NCBI RefSeq assembly: GCF_003814915.1
Contig: NZ_RKQK01000003.1
Location: 248,001 to 312,000, forward strand
Source of the DNA: Pacificibacter maritimus
Lineage (GTDB): Bacteria; Pseudomonadota; Alphaproteobacteria; Rhodobacterales; Rhodobacteraceae
DNA: 64,000 nt
Reading direction: 5' to 3'
Positions 36,335 through 45,932 of the stretch are shown here, one piece after another. Both the position numbers and the translations under genes were made by a program. Within the stretch, counting starts at the first letter, position 1, and every line of letters begins with the position of its first letter. The notes under the pieces were generated by a model, which did no database searches, had not been told where the DNA came from, and saw only the letters and a list, made by a program, of their open reading frames with translations.

Positions 36335-38245
36335 GTGATTTTACGTCATCCATTTTCGACAAAAGCAAGGGCCAACCAAGCCCATTTGCGCGTAATGGAA
36401 ACGACAGATCTGCATGTTCATATTTTTCCCTATGATTATTTCGCTGATCGCCCATCTGATGCTGTAGGCCTTGTCCGCGCGGCCACCCACATAAATACAG
36501 CGCGTGATGAGTGTCAAAATTCAATTCTGGTGGACAATGGCGATCTGCTGCAAGGCAACCCCATGGGCGACTACATCGCCTATGAACGCGGCATCAATGC
36601 AGGCGACATTCACCCCATCATCGCGGCTATGAATGTTTTGAAATATGATGCCTCGACCTTGGGAAACCATGAATTCAACTATGGATTGGACTTTCTTTTA
36701 GCGGCGCTGGATGGTGCAACATTTCCTGTCGTCTGCGCAAATGTCGTCAAAAAAATGGCCCGCTCTGCGCGTGATGATACGACTTTGATCAAACCATATA
36801 CAATTTTAAAACGCTCTGTGACCGATGGGGCAGGCATAGCGCATGACATCAATATCGGCATCATCGGCTTTGTTCCGCCCCAAGTTATGACATGGGATCA
36901 TCGCCATCTTGAAGGCAAAGTGCATCTGCGTGACATTGTGAATACTGCGCGGGATTACATCCCTGAAATGAAAGAAAAAGGCGCAGACATCATCATCGCG
37001 CTCAACCATTCTGGGATCGGCCCAGCGCAGCACATCGAGGGCATGGAGAATGCAACCATTCCGCTCGCAGCGTTAGACGGCATTGATGCCATCGTCGCGG
37101 GTCACTCGCATCAGGTCTTTCCGTCACCTATGTTTGAAGGGATCCAATTTGTAGACGCTCAAAAGGGGTTAGTCCACGGCAAACCCACGACGATGGCGGG
37201 GTTTTGGGGATCACATTTGGGCTTAATCGATCTTTTGATCGAACGGGATGGATCGCAGTGGCGGGTCATAGCAACGGATGTAGAAACACGGCCAATTGCA
37301 ATGCGTGATACTTCGGGAAAACTTGAACCCAAGGTCGCAAGCGATAAACACTTGCTTGAAACCGCGTCAAAAGCGCATGCGGAAACATTGACATATATTC
37401 GCCGCGCGGTCGGTAAAACCACAACCCCGCTGCATTCGTATTTTGCTCAAGTCACTTCTGATCCAAGTCTTCAGGTCGTTGCCGATGCGCAGCTGTCTTA
37501 TGTCAAGGATATGCTCAAAGATACAGAATATGCGGATTTTCCGACCCTGTCGGCAACAGCCCCTTTCAAAGCGGGCGGACGTGCAGGCCCAGATTATTTC
37601 ACAGATGTCGCGCCAGGTAATTTAGCGATCAAAAGTATCGCCGATCTTTACCTCTACCCCAATATTTTTCGCGCCATTCGGATCAGTGGCGCTCAGGTCA
37701 AATCATGGCTGGAACGATCCGCAGGGATGTTTTTTCAAATCAAAGCAGGGGCGCATGATCAACCTTTGCTCAATCCAGATTTTCCATCCTATCATTTTGA
37801 TGTCTTGCATGGGGTGACGTATAAAATCGATCTCAGCCAACCATCGCGCTTTACTGCGGGGGGCGCATTGGCAGACAAAAATGCGAACCGCATTGTCGAC
37901 TTGGCCTATAACGGGAGACCCGTGACAGACGACATGGAATTTATCGTCGCCACCAATAATTATCGCGCGAGTGGTGGGGGCGGTTTTATTGACCCCAATG
38001 AGATTGAGGTCATTTTTGAGGCCCCTGATACCAATCGCGATATTGTTGTCCGCTATGTTCTTGAACATGGGACTCTTACGCCGAAAATCGAAAACAATTG
38101 GTCATTTACCCCCCTAAAGGGCACCACTGTGACCTTTGAGACGGGCCCCAAAGCCGTGCATCATTTAAAGAGTTTGCGCGGCATAGCGGTTGAACATCTA
38201 GGCGACGGTACGGGCGGCTTTGCGCGGTTTCGCATTGCTTTGTAA
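36335..38245 (+). CDS. cpdB: Bifunctional 2',3'-cyclic-nucleotide 2'-phosphodiesterase / 3'-nucleotidase-like protein
   Basis: A 636-residue two-domain phosphoesterase. The N-terminal metallophosphatase domain shows ETTDLHVHIFPYDY (metal ligands), GDLLQGNPMGDY, GNHEFNYGLDFL and AGHSHQVFP; the C-terminal 5'-nucleotidase domain includes NYRASGGGGF, a substrate-stacking motif. E. coli CpdB is periplasmic, but no signal peptide is visible here: the N-terminus (GTG start, MILRHPFSTKAR) is polar. It is either cytoplasmic or exported unusually. The GTG start is supported by AAGG upstream; an ATG at 36395 would cut into the first motif. Confidence 0.88.
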   Translation: MILRHPFSTKARANQAHLRVMETTDLHVHIFPYDYFADRPSDAVGLVRAATHINTARDECQNSILVDNGDLLQGNPMGDYIAYERGINAGDIHPIIAAMNVLKYDASTLGNHEFNYGLDFLLAALDGATFPVVCANVVKKMARSARDDTTLIKPYTILKRSVTDGAGIAHDINIGIIGFVPPQVMTWDHRHLEGKVHLRDIVNTARDYIPEMKEKGADIIIALNHSGIGPAQHIEGMENATIPLAALDGIDAIVAGHSHQVFPSPMFEGIQFVDAQKGLVHGKPTTMAGFWGSHLGLIDLLIERDGSQWRVIATDVETRPIAMRDTSGKLEPKVASDKHLLETASKAHAETLTYIRRAVGKTTTPLHSYFAQVTSDPSLQVVADAQLSYVKDMLKDTEYADFPTLSATAPFKAGGRAGPDYFTDVAPGNLAIKSIADLYLYPNIFRAIRISGAQVKSWLERSAGMFFQIKAGAHDQPLLNPDFPSYHFDVLHGVTYKIDLSQPSRFTAGGALADKNANRIVDLAYNGRPVTDDMEFIVATNNYRASGGGGFIDPNEIEVIFEAPDTNRDIVVRYVLEHGTLTPKIENNWSFTPLKGTTVTFETGPKAVHHLKSLRGIAVEHLGDGTGGFARFRIAL

Positions 38246-38352
38246 GGCACTTCAGCCACAAGGCAAAAGCTGTTTAAAGTCAGCGGTACGAAGCCGAAAC
38301 AGATTTTAGATACCCCTCTTGCGAATCCAGCCTGTGTCACTTATGTGATGTA

Positions 38353-38451
38353 TCGAGAGGTTGGCGCGGGCGAGCGCCTCGCCAACCCGGTCAGATCCGG
38401 AAGGAAGCAGCCGCAACGAGTCCCGTTTGGGTCGCTGTCCAGCCTCTCACC
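38353..38451 (+). ncRNA. ffs: Signal recognition particle RNA (4.5S, bacterial small type)
   Basis: About 98 nt. The highly conserved SRP core is visible: GGTCAGATCCGGAAGGAAGC at about 38389-38408 with the GGAA tetraloop-type tip and the facing internal loop, and the strand CAACGAG. The terminal stem is GAGAGGTTGG paired with CCAGCCTCTC (ends at about 38355 and 38449). It binds Ffh to target membrane proteins. Exact ends are estimated from the pairing. It lies in the 351-bp gap between cpdB and rsgA. Confidence 0.9.
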
Positions 38452-38596
38452 TTTACCCATACATTTATCGATTGTCGCTTGATATGTCTGTGATCATAGA
38501 TCGACACAGCTCTATCGCAATCGTCCCACTGCTTGATTGCACTTGCGGTACCGCGCCCCATGGGCATTATGTCGATATGTTCAAAGGCCATGCACA

Positions 38597-39643
38597 ATGA
38601 CACCGTTTTTCAAAGCCCTCGGCTGGTCCGACTATTTTTCTGATCAAATCACTTCAGAAGACACCGTAAAGCTTGCGCCCCTGCGCCTGACGGAAGTGCG
38701 ACGAAACAGGGTTATTGGCCTGACGCCTGAGAACACGCGGGTTGAACTGGCACTGTCTGGCGATATGGTCGCAACGGATTTGGCAGTGGGTGACTTTGCT
38801 TTGTATTCAGGTGAGCGACTAGAACAAGTGCTTGAACGCAAATCCGTGATTTCACGCAAAGCGGCTGGCCATAGCGCGCAGGCGCAATTGATTGCGGCCA
38901 ATATAGACACGCTGTTCATCGTCACATCCTGCAATGCGGACTTCAATGAGGCCCGCCTAGAACGCTATGTCGCTTTAGCAATTGAAGCCGAAACGCGCCC
39001 TGTGATCGTGATGACCAAAGCCGACATGCCCCTTGGCGATCCCGCAGATTATGTCGCACGCGCTAAAGCCATATCGGATCGCGTCGAAGCTCTCGCAATC
39101 AATTCGAAAGCTAGAGATGACATCGATCGACTGTCTCAATGGTGCCAATCGGGTCAAACCGTGGCCCTTGTAGGATCTTCTGGCGTCGGAAAATCCACCA
39201 TCGGGCGCACATTGACAGGCGAAGATTTACTAACCGCAGACATCCGTGAAGATGATGCGAAAGGCCGCCACACCACCACAGCGCGATCCATGCACTTGAT
39301 GCATGCAGGTGGCTGGATGGTCGACACGCCAGGCATGCGCGAACTCGCTTTGCATGATGCAGCAGCAGGCATCGCGACGCTGTTTGAAGACATCACTGAT
39401 CTTATCTCTGATTGTAAATTTTCAGACTGCCAGCATAAGACTGAACCAGGCTGTGCCATTCGCGCCGCTTTGGACAATGGCACATTGGATCAACACCGCT
39501 TGGAGCGCTGGCAAAAATTGCGCGATGAAGACGTGGAAAACACCGATACAATCGCGACAGCCAAAGAACGTGGGCGCAAGTTTAGCAAAATGCAGCGCAC
39601 AGCCTTTAAGGCCAAGCGTATGCGCCGCGGCGACTTCGACTAA
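38597..39643 (+). CDS. rsgA: Ribosome small subunit-dependent GTPase RsgA
   Basis: A 348-residue circularly permuted GTPase that checks late 30S maturation. An N-terminal OB fold (about 1-90) is followed by G4 (MTKADMP), then G1 GSSGVGKSTIG, the TTTA switch and G3 DTPGMREL; a C-terminal zinc knuckle (CKFSDCQHKTEPGC) and a basic tail close the protein. The ATG at 38597 gives the usual start; the frame is open farther upstream, without family sequence. Confidence 0.94.
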   Translation: MTPFFKALGWSDYFSDQITSEDTVKLAPLRLTEVRRNRVIGLTPENTRVELALSGDMVATDLAVGDFALYSGERLEQVLERKSVISRKAAGHSAQAQLIAANIDTLFIVTSCNADFNEARLERYVALAIEAETRPVIVMTKADMPLGDPADYVARAKAISDRVEALAINSKARDDIDRLSQWCQSGQTVALVGSSGVGKSTIGRTLTGEDLLTADIREDDAKGRHTTTARSMHLMHAGGWMVDTPGMRELALHDAAAGIATLFEDITDLISDCKFSDCQHKTEPGCAIRAALDNGTLDQHRLERWQKLRDEDVENTDTIATAKERGRKFSKMQRTAFKAKRMRRGDFD

Positions 39644-39727
39644 GCCTATCGAACCGCCCTCCCAACTTGGGTTGCGACTTTGCCCATTGGCGCATAGTTT
39701 AAGACCAAGAGTTTGAAGGATCCTGAT

Positions 39728-41494
39728 ATGACCGAAACGGACACTGGCTATAAAGTTCTGGCGCGCAAATACCGCCCTGAAACTTTCGCGGATCTTGTGG
39801 GCCAAGATGCGATGGTACGCACGCTGAAAAATGCCTTTGATGCGGATCGGATCGCGCAGGCCTTTATCATGACGGGCATTCGCGGCACGGGTAAAACCAC
39901 CACTGCGCGGATCATTGCAAAGGGCCTGAACTGCATTGGCCCTGATGGAAACGGCCAGCCCACAACAGAACCTTGCGGTAAGTGCAAACCATGTATTGGC
40001 ATTTCCGAGGGGCGTTTTTTCGACGTTCTTGAAATCGATGCCGCTTCATCAACGGGTGTCGATAACATTCGCGAACTCAATTCTATGGCGCGCACCCGCC
40101 CCGCCGAAGGGCGCTATAAGATCTTCATCATCGATGAGGTTCACATGCTTTCGACAGCAGCCTTTAACGCGCTGCTAAAAACGCTCGAAGAACCGATGGA
40201 TCACACCAAATTCATCATGGCCACAACAGAAATCCGCAAAGTCCCCGTGACCGTCCTGTCGCGTTGTCAGCGCTTTGACCTTCGCCGTATTGAACCAGAA
40301 GTGATGATCGCCATGTTGCGTCGCATTGCCCAAGCAGAAAACGGTGACATTTCTGATGAAGCTTTGGCTTTGATCACCCGCGCCTCAGAGGGCTCAGCTC
40401 GTGATGCGCAATCCTTGCTGGACCAAGCAATATCGCATGGAGCAGGTGAAACCACAGTGGAACAAGTCCGCGCTATGTTAGGGCTGGCGGATCGGGGCCG
40501 AGTTCTAGATCTGTTCGATATGATCATGGCAGGCGATGCGGCGGGCGCTTTGGAAGAAATTGGCGGACAATACGCCGATGGTGCTGACCCCTTGGCCGTG
40601 ATGCGCGATCTTGCCGACATCACCCATTGGGTATCTGTGATCAAGATTACGCCCAATGCCGCCGATGATCCCACCATTGGCCCTGACGAGCGCACGCGCG
40701 GGCTGTCTATGGCAGAACAAATTCCCATGCGTGTTTTGTCTCGGATGTGGCAAATGTTGCTAAAGTCGCTCGAAGAAATCGCAGCCGCACCAAATGCTAT
40801 GATGGCCGCTGAAATGGCCGTGATTCGCCTAACCCATGTGGCGGATCTCCCCATGCCTGATGATTTGGTACGTAAACTTAATGACCAAAATCCTCCTCCC
40901 CGTCCGCCCTCTGGCGGTGGCGGGGTTGGCGCGCCTGCGGGGGGCGGTTCTGTCACCGCGTCTGGTCAATCTATGTCGGGTGGTCAAATCACCCATGGAC
41001 CAACCATGAGTGGCGCTGCGGTCCAAGCCTTGGCACAAGCACCCGAAGAAAGCCTGGCCCGCTATGGCCGGTTTGAAGATGTCGTAGAACTTGTTCGCCA
41101 TCACCGCGATGCCAAGCTTTTGATCGAAATCGAAAACTATGTGCGCCTTTCAAAATACGCACCGGGTAGAATTGAATTCGAACCCGCCGATGACGCCCCC
41201 CAAGATTTGGCTGCGCGTTTGGCCAGCCGCTTGCACGCTTTCACTGGTGTGCGTTGGGGCGTGACGATTTCACGTGCGCCTGATGGCACCAAGACGATTT
41301 ACGAGGTCAAAAACGCCAAAGAGCTGGCCCTGCGCGAACAAGCCCGCGCCCATCCGATTGTTGCCAAGGTTTTTGAACTGTTTCCACAGGCCAAGATCGC
41401 CAACATCCGCACCCCCGAAGCCATCGCGCAAGAGGCCGCAGTTGAGGCTTTGCCAGAGGTCGAAGACGAATGGGATCCCTTCGAAGAAGACTAG
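39728..41494 (+). CDS. dnaX: DNA polymerase III subunits gamma/tau
   Basis: A 588-residue clamp-loader ATPase. KVLARKYRPETFADLVGQ opens the AAA+ domain, Walker A is GIRGTGKTTT, the zinc module is at CGKCKPC plus an upstream Cys, Walker B is IIDEVHML, and sensor motifs follow (MATTEIRKVP, SRCQRFDLRR). A Pro/Gly-rich linker (about 388-425) leads to the tau C-terminal domain, which binds the polymerase. The ATG at 39728 has AAGGA at good spacing. A stable GC hairpin lies in the linker DNA, but no slippery heptamer is seen, so only tau is predicted. Confidence 0.96.
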   Translation: MTETDTGYKVLARKYRPETFADLVGQDAMVRTLKNAFDADRIAQAFIMTGIRGTGKTTTARIIAKGLNCIGPDGNGQPTTEPCGKCKPCIGISEGRFFDVLEIDAASSTGVDNIRELNSMARTRPAEGRYKIFIIDEVHMLSTAAFNALLKTLEEPMDHTKFIMATTEIRKVPVTVLSRCQRFDLRRIEPEVMIAMLRRIAQAENGDISDEALALITRASEGSARDAQSLLDQAISHGAGETTVEQVRAMLGLADRGRVLDLFDMIMAGDAAGALEEIGGQYADGADPLAVMRDLADITHWVSVIKITPNAADDPTIGPDERTRGLSMAEQIPMRVLSRMWQMLLKSLEEIAAAPNAMMAAEMAVIRLTHVADLPMPDDLVRKLNDQNPPPRPPSGGGGVGAPAGGGSVTASGQSMSGGQITHGPTMSGAAVQALAQAPEESLARYGRFEDVVELVRHHRDAKLLIEIENYVRLSKYAPGRIEFEPADDAPQDLAARLASRLHAFTGVRWGVTISRAPDGTKTIYEVKNAKELALREQARAHPIVAKVFELFPQAKIANIRTPEAIAQEAAVEALPEVEDEWDPFEED

Positions 41495-41569
41495 CCCACT
41501 GGCAACCCCGCCTTGAAACAGTGGCGGTCACACCGTATCTCGATAGAGAAATCAAATAAGGAGAGCAGC

Positions 41570-41914
41570 ATGCTCAAAGGACTTGGCGGGCTTGGCGATA
41601 TGGCCGGCATGATGAAAAAAGCGCAGCAGATGCAGCAAGATATGGCTGACATGCAAGAGCAGCTGGAAAACGTGACGGTTGTCGGCGAAAGCGGTGCAGG
41701 CTTGGTCAAGGCGACAGCAAACGCCAAAGGCACGCTCACTGCGCTGGATATCGACCCATCCATTTTTCACCCCGATGAAAAAGAAGTGGTCGAGGATCTG
41801 ATCTTGGCTGCGATCAAAGACGCGCAAGGCAAAGCCACAGCAAAAGCGCAATCTGAAATGGCAAAAATCACCGAAGGCCTTGGGCTTCCGGCTGATTTCA
41901 AAATGCCGTTCTAA
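41570..41914 (+). CDS. YbaB/EbfC nucleoid-associated protein
   Basis: A 114-residue YbaB/EbfC protein: MLKGLGGLGDMAGMMKKAQQ is the typical N-terminal helix, followed by the beta-strand core and GLGLPADFKMPF at the end. The ATG at 41570 follows AAGGAGAG. These dimeric proteins bind DNA and almost always sit between dnaX and recR, as here. It likely forms one operon with both. Confidence 0.93.
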   Translation: MLKGLGGLGDMAGMMKKAQQMQQDMADMQEQLENVTVVGESGAGLVKATANAKGTLTALDIDPSIFHPDEKEVVEDLILAAIKDAQGKATAKAQSEMAKITEGLGLPADFKMPF

Positions 41915-41923
41915 GCCACGGAT

Positions 41924-42520
41924 ATGGACGCGGGCCGCAAAGACATTGATGCGCTGATCGATCTGATGGCCAAGCTGCCAGGGCTTGGGCCGCGCTCTGC
42001 CCGGCGTGCTGTTTTGCATTTGATCAAAAAACGCGGGCGGCTCATGGGGCCCTTAGCGGATGCGATGAAAGCCGTGTCAGAAAACGCCCGCGAATGCGTG
42101 AAATGCGGCAATATCGGCACGGGCACGATCTGCGATATTTGCGCCTCAGAAAAGCGCGCAACGGGTCAAATCTGCATCGTCGAAGATGTGGCGGACCTGT
42201 GGGCCATGGAGCGCGCTGCGGTGTTTCGCGGACGTTACCATGTGCTTGGCGGTACGTTATCGGCGCTGGATGCCATCGGCCCCGAAGAATTGCGCATCCC
42301 CCTACTGATATCGCGTGTGCGTGACGAAGGCATCACCGAAATCATCTTGGCATTGAATGCGACTATCGATGGCCAGACCACTGCGCATTACATCGCAGAT
42401 GAACTCAGCGGCACCTGCACAGTGACATCGCTGGCCCAAGGCGTGCCTATCGGGGGTGAATTGGATTATCTTGATGACGGCACAATTACTGCCGCTTTGA
42501 ATGCGCGCAAAGGGTTTTAA
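41924..42520 (+). CDS. recR: Recombination mediator RecR
   Basis: A 198-residue repair protein. HhH region at the N-terminus ([20 protein letters not shown]), a C4 zinc finger ([16 protein letters not shown]) and a Toprim domain ([16 protein letters not shown] through [15 protein letters not shown]). RecR works with RecO and RecF to load RecA at gaps. It follows ebfC after 9 bp and is followed by a bidirectional terminator. Confidence 0.96.
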   Translation: MDAGRKDIDALIDLMAKLPGLGPRSARRAVLHLIKKRGRLMGPLADAMKAVSENARECVKCGNIGTGTICDICASEKRATGQICIVEDVADLWAMERAAVFRGRYHVLGGTLSALDAIGPEELRIPLLISRVRDEGITEIILALNATIDGQTTAHYIADELSGTCTVTSLAQGVPIGGELDYLDDGTITAALNARKGF

Positions 42521-42528
42521 AAAGTCAT

Positions 42529-42561
42529 AAAAAAAGGCCCGCAACACTGCGAGCCTTTTTT
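42529..42561. terminator. Bidirectional intrinsic terminator between recR and trcR
   Basis: An A-tract, a GC stem (GGCCCGCA / TGCGAGCC, one mismatch, loop ACAC) and a T6 tract in mirror layout: it works for recR on the plus strand and for trcR on the minus strand. Confidence 0.88.
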
Positions 42562-42579
42562 AAGTTATTCACCTTGCGC

Positions 42580-43314
42580 TTAGTCTTTGTCGTCACTGTC
42601 AGGCAAGTTGAAAAAGCTGTCTGCATCTGGAAGCGGCTCATCTTTTTCTTCTTCGGTATTCTCACCCAAAGTAAAGGCTTCGAGGCCTGAGATCGCTGTT
42701 GGGATACGTGGCTCTGCATCCATTTCCAAAGATTGCTCAGTGGACAACAATTTGCGGCGCTCGTCATCTGACATTGCGTTGCCTTCAGCTGCACGTTTGG
42801 CGGCGGCTTTTTGCACGGCCGCATCAAGTTCGGATTGCTTACACAGACCCAATGCAACAGGGTCGATAGGCTGCATGTTGTTGATGTTCCAGTGTGTGCG
42901 TTCGCGGATCGCTTGGATCGTTGGCTTGGTTGTGCCCACAAGTTTGGTGATCTGCGCGTCGGCCAATTCTGGGTGGAATTTCACCAACCACAAAATGGAG
43001 TTCGGGCGATCTTGGCGCTTAGACAAAGGCGTATAGCGCGGGCCACGGCGTTTTTCTTCTCCAGTTGCGGCTGGGTTGAATTTCAACGCCAAGCGCGACA
43101 TCGGATCATTTTCCGCTTTGGTGATTTCAGCTTGGGTCAACTGGTTGTTGGCAATGGGATCAAATCCTTTCACGCCAGCAGCTACATCACCATCGGCGAT
43201 GCCTTGGACTTCCAATTCATGCAAACCACAAAAGGCCGCGATCTGAACAAAGCTCAGCGTGGTGTTGTCAACAAGCCAAACGGCTGTGGCTTTCGCCATA
43301 ATAGGTTTTGCCAT
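42580..43314 (-). CDS. trcR: Cell-cycle transcriptional regulator TrcR (DUF1013)
   Basis: A 244-residue alphaproteobacterial DUF1013 protein. MAKPIMAKATAVWLVDNTTL and QIAAFCGLHELEVQGIADG are the conserved N-terminus; a second HTH-like block (DAQITKLVGTTKPTIQAIRER) follows in the middle, and the C-terminal 90 residues are acidic and disordered. TrcR promotes transcription at the onset of the cell cycle in Caulobacter. The ATG at 43314 follows AAGGAGA, making the long open frame upstream irrelevant. Confidence 0.88.
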   Translation of the reverse strand: MAKPIMAKATAVWLVDNTTLSFVQIAAFCGLHELEVQGIADGDVAAGVKGFDPIANNQLTQAEITKAENDPMSRLALKFNPAATGEEKRRGPRYTPLSKRQDRPNSILWLVKFHPELADAQITKLVGTTKPTIQAIRERTHWNINNMQPIDPVALGLCKQSELDAAVQKAAAKRAAEGNAMSDDERRKLLSTEQSLEMDAEPRIPTAISGLEAFTLGENTEEEKDEPLPDADSFFNLPDSDDKD

Positions 43315-43461
43315 GGATACTCTCCTTGAATACCGTAAATGCGAGGGCCCCAGATACAACTTCTCCGTCGCCTGAAAAGGCTTTCCCAGTAAGGGACGGT
43401 TCACATTGTGTGGGGAACTTGGGGACTGTATACTGCGAATAACGGCAAGAGGGAAGAGAAA

Positions 43462-44103
43462 ATGCGTAAAGCAATCGTTACTGGGCTGCTGCTCGCTGGA
43501 GTGACCTTTGGCACACCAGCCTTTTCTGATGGCGAACGCGCGGGTGATTTTGATTACTATGTACTTGCAATGTCTTGGTCGCCAACGTGGTGCGCACTTG
43601 AAGGCGAAGATCGCAATTCGCCACAATGCGACCGCAAGCTTGGTTGGGTGTTGCATGGACTTTGGCCGCAGTATGAACGTGGCTGGCCCTCATATTGCAA
43701 CACAAGTGAGCGCGATCCATCACGGCGTCAGACAGCTGCGATGGAAGATATAATGGGCACCGATGGTGCGGCTTGGTATCAATGGAAAAAGCACGGGCGT
43801 TGCGCAGGGCTGCCTGCCCAAGATTACCTAGACACCGCCCGTGATGCTTTTGATTCCGTGACCCGACCTGACGCATTTCGCAATCTAGACAAAGATGTTT
43901 TGCTGCCTGCATCCGTGGTTGAACAGGCGTTTATGAGCGTCAACGACGGGATGGACCGCGACGAGATCACAGTGACCTGCAAAGCCAACCGCATCCAAGA
44001 AGTACGCATTTGTCTGTCAAAAGATCTAGAATTGCGCAGCTGCGGTCAAGATACGATCCAAGACTGCACTTTGGACAAAGCACGCTTAGACCACATCGAC
44101 TAG
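43462..44103 (+). CDS. Secreted ribonuclease T2 family protein
   Basis: A 213-residue endoribonuclease with a Sec signal peptide (about residues 1-22, ending PAFSD). Active-site blocks are visible: CAS I in VLHGLWPQY (catalytic His) and CAS II in WKKHGRCAG (His/Lys/Glu-type site, with Lys for the usual Glu one position before KHG). Cys residues allow disulfides. RNase I-like enzymes of this class act in the periplasm or outside on RNA, perhaps for phosphate or nucleoside supply. The ATG at 43462 follows GAGGGAAGAG. Confidence 0.87.
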   Translation: MRKAIVTGLLLAGVTFGTPAFSDGERAGDFDYYVLAMSWSPTWCALEGEDRNSPQCDRKLGWVLHGLWPQYERGWPSYCNTSERDPSRRQTAAMEDIMGTDGAAWYQWKKHGRCAGLPAQDYLDTARDAFDSVTRPDAFRNLDKDVLLPASVVEQAFMSVNDGMDRDEITVTCKANRIQEVRICLSKDLELRSCGQDTIQDCTLDKARLDHID

Positions 44104-44135
44104 GTGGCAGCACCCATGGCAATCCATCTAACAGC

Positions 44136-45125
44136 TTAGGCGACTTTTAAAACGATTTTGCCGATATGCGCGCTACTTTCCATCAAGCGGTGTGCCTCGA
44201 CCGCGTCATCCAAAGCAAATTCAGAATGAATAACGGGCGCGATTTGACCGCTTTCGATTAAGGGCCAAACTTGGCTGCGCAACTCCTGCGCAATCTTGGC
44301 TTTTGCAGCAATCGATTGGGGGCGCAGTGTTGATCCAGTCAAGGTCAGTCGCTTGGCCATTACGGGCAGAAAGTTGATTTCCGCCTTTGGCCCTGTCAAA
44401 AAAGCAATATTGACCAAGCGCCCATCGGGGGCCAGTGTCTGGATATTGCGGGCAATATAATCGCCCCCCACCATGTCCAAAATTACATCAGCGCCACCTT
44501 GTGCAGCTAGGGCTTTGACAAAATCTTCTTCATGGTAATTGATCGCCTGTTCTGCCCCCAATGCAACACAGGCCGCGCATTTTTCAGCCGATCCTGCTGT
44601 CACAAAGACCCGAGCCCCAAAGGCCTGCGCCAATTGGATAGCCGTTGTACCGATGCCAGATGAACCGCCATGCACCAATAGACGCTCCCCCGCTTTTAGG
44701 GCGCCGCGCATAAAAACATTCGTCCAAACGGTGAAAAATGTTTCGGGCAAACAGGCCGCATCGCGCTGAGAAAGCCCTTTCGGTATTGGCAAAACATGCG
44801 ACGCTGGCGTCGCAACGAATTCCGCATAACCACCCCCCGGCACAAGCGCACAAACGTGATCACCGATTTGCACGCCAGACACGGCAGCGCCCATGGCGAC
44901 CACTTCGCCCGACACCTCAAGACCCGGCAAGTCAGACGCACCCTTTGGTGGATCGTACGCACCTGCGCGCTGCAAAGCATCGGGGCGATTTACACCTGCA
45001 TAAGCAGTTTTGATGACGACCTCATCGGCCAAGGGCTGCGGCACGGGGCGCTGGCACATCATCAAAACATCGGGCCCACCTGCACGTGTAATTTCAACGG
45101 CCTTCATCATATCTGGTCGCGTCAC
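44136..45125 (-). CDS. NAD(P)H quinone oxidoreductase (MDR superfamily, PIG3-like)
   Basis: A 329-residue zinc-independent MDR enzyme. MKAVEITRAGGPDVL starts the GroES-like domain; AGVNRPDALQRAGAYDPP is the typical substrate-domain stretch; the NADPH-binding motif is HGGSSGIGTTAIQLA (about residues 148-162). The catalytic-zinc Cys/His of alcohol dehydrogenases is absent. Reduces quinones or alpha,beta-unsaturated carbonyls. Its ATG overlaps the COQ9 gene stop, so they are co-transcribed. Confidence 0.9.
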   Translation of the reverse strand: MTRPDMMKAVEITRAGGPDVLMMCQRPVPQPLADEVVIKTAYAGVNRPDALQRAGAYDPPKGASDLPGLEVSGEVVAMGAAVSGVQIGDHVCALVPGGGYAEFVATPASHVLPIPKGLSQRDAACLPETFFTVWTNVFMRGALKAGERLLVHGGSSGIGTTAIQLAQAFGARVFVTAGSAEKCAACVALGAEQAINYHEEDFVKALAAQGGADVILDMVGGDYIARNIQTLAPDGRLVNIAFLTGPKAEINFLPVMAKRLTLTGSTLRPQSIAAKAKIAQELRSQVWPLIESGQIAPVIHSEFALDDAVEAHRLMESSAHIGKIVLKVA

Positions 45126-45823
45126 GAGGGGTCTCCTGTTTTCGTGCCAGGCACATCTGTCCGCCCTGCCCCTGCTGGCGCTTTGATCAAGCCAAACAAC
45201 GCGTTTGGTAAGGCAAAGAGCGCCGCGGCCGCTTTGTTGTCGCGCAATCCTGCTTTGGCCTTTTCGATCGACATCACGTCTTCAATGCGGCGATCCAGAA
45301 ACTCTTTGGTGTCCTTAAAGGCTTCGCTGTCATCCCCAAGCCAAAACAGAACGGTCGACGTGAACACCCCCGACAAGGTTGCGCGTTTTGTGTACCAATT
45401 CACATCGTCAGACGTGTCACCCAAGACCTGCCAAATGGCATCCGATGTTTCCCACACCAAACGCACGCCTTCTGGTGCATAGATGGGCAAAGAGAATAAA
45501 GACATTCCGCGACGCACCACTTCGCGGTCGACCGCTTGTATGCGCAACCACACACAGTGCGCGATCTTTTCGCTATAGCGCAAACCAGACATGTCAGCGG
45601 CCTGAACAGCGACCTGCATGGCGCGATCACCACCTTTATGATAGGCTGCGGCCAAATCAACTGAACCACGCGGCGCGGCAACCCGCGCCATTTGCGCAGA
45701 GATCCCCGAATCAGCCACCGCCGCCTGAAAGGTTTCGGCCCCCCAGCCATCGAAAACTACATGAGGAATGGCAGCTTCTACCAGTTTTTCACGGGTTGGA
45801 TCGGGGTAAGCAGTGCTTTGCAT
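45122..45823 (-). CDS. COQ9 family ubiquinone-biosynthesis protein
   Basis: A 233-residue COQ9 protein. The N-terminal part is a TetR-like HTH fold (TREKLVEAAIPHVVFDGWGAETFQ) and the C-terminal part is the COQ9 lipid-binding domain (WYTKRATLSGVFTSTVLFWL and the W-rich amphipathic region). COQ9 proteins bind ubiquinone intermediates and help the COQ7-type hydroxylation step. It heads a two-gene unit with a quinone oxidoreductase, divergent from rpsU, an arrangement known from related bacteria. Confidence 0.9.
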   Translation of the reverse strand: MQSTAYPDPTREKLVEAAIPHVVFDGWGAETFQAAVADSGISAQMARVAAPRGSVDLAAAYHKGGDRAMQVAVQAADMSGLRYSEKIAHCVWLRIQAVDREVVRRGMSLFSLPIYAPEGVRLVWETSDAIWQVLGDTSDDVNWYTKRATLSGVFTSTVLFWLGDDSEAFKDTKEFLDRRIEDVMSIEKAKAGLRDNKAAAALFALPNALFGLIKAPAGAGRTDVPGTKTGDPS

Positions 45824-45932
45824 CGGATCTCTCCTTTTGGACTAGGTCTATGGTAGACAAACTAGCGTGCCTTTGCTATAGGGCCAGTTCCTGCAATTCA
45901 TGCAAATCTAACTAGGAAGGTGGTGACACCAC

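Noticed and set aside
40898-40925. GC-rich hairpin in the dnaX linker as a programmed frameshift signal making gamma
   Set aside because: No slippery heptamer (such as A AAA AAG) precedes it in frame; the hairpin follows from Pro/Gly-rich codons.
40267-40956. A 229-codon minus-strand reading frame antisense to dnaX
   Set aside because: Shadow of the dnaX coding frame; the translation is low-complexity (Ser/Ala/Arg) and without family features.
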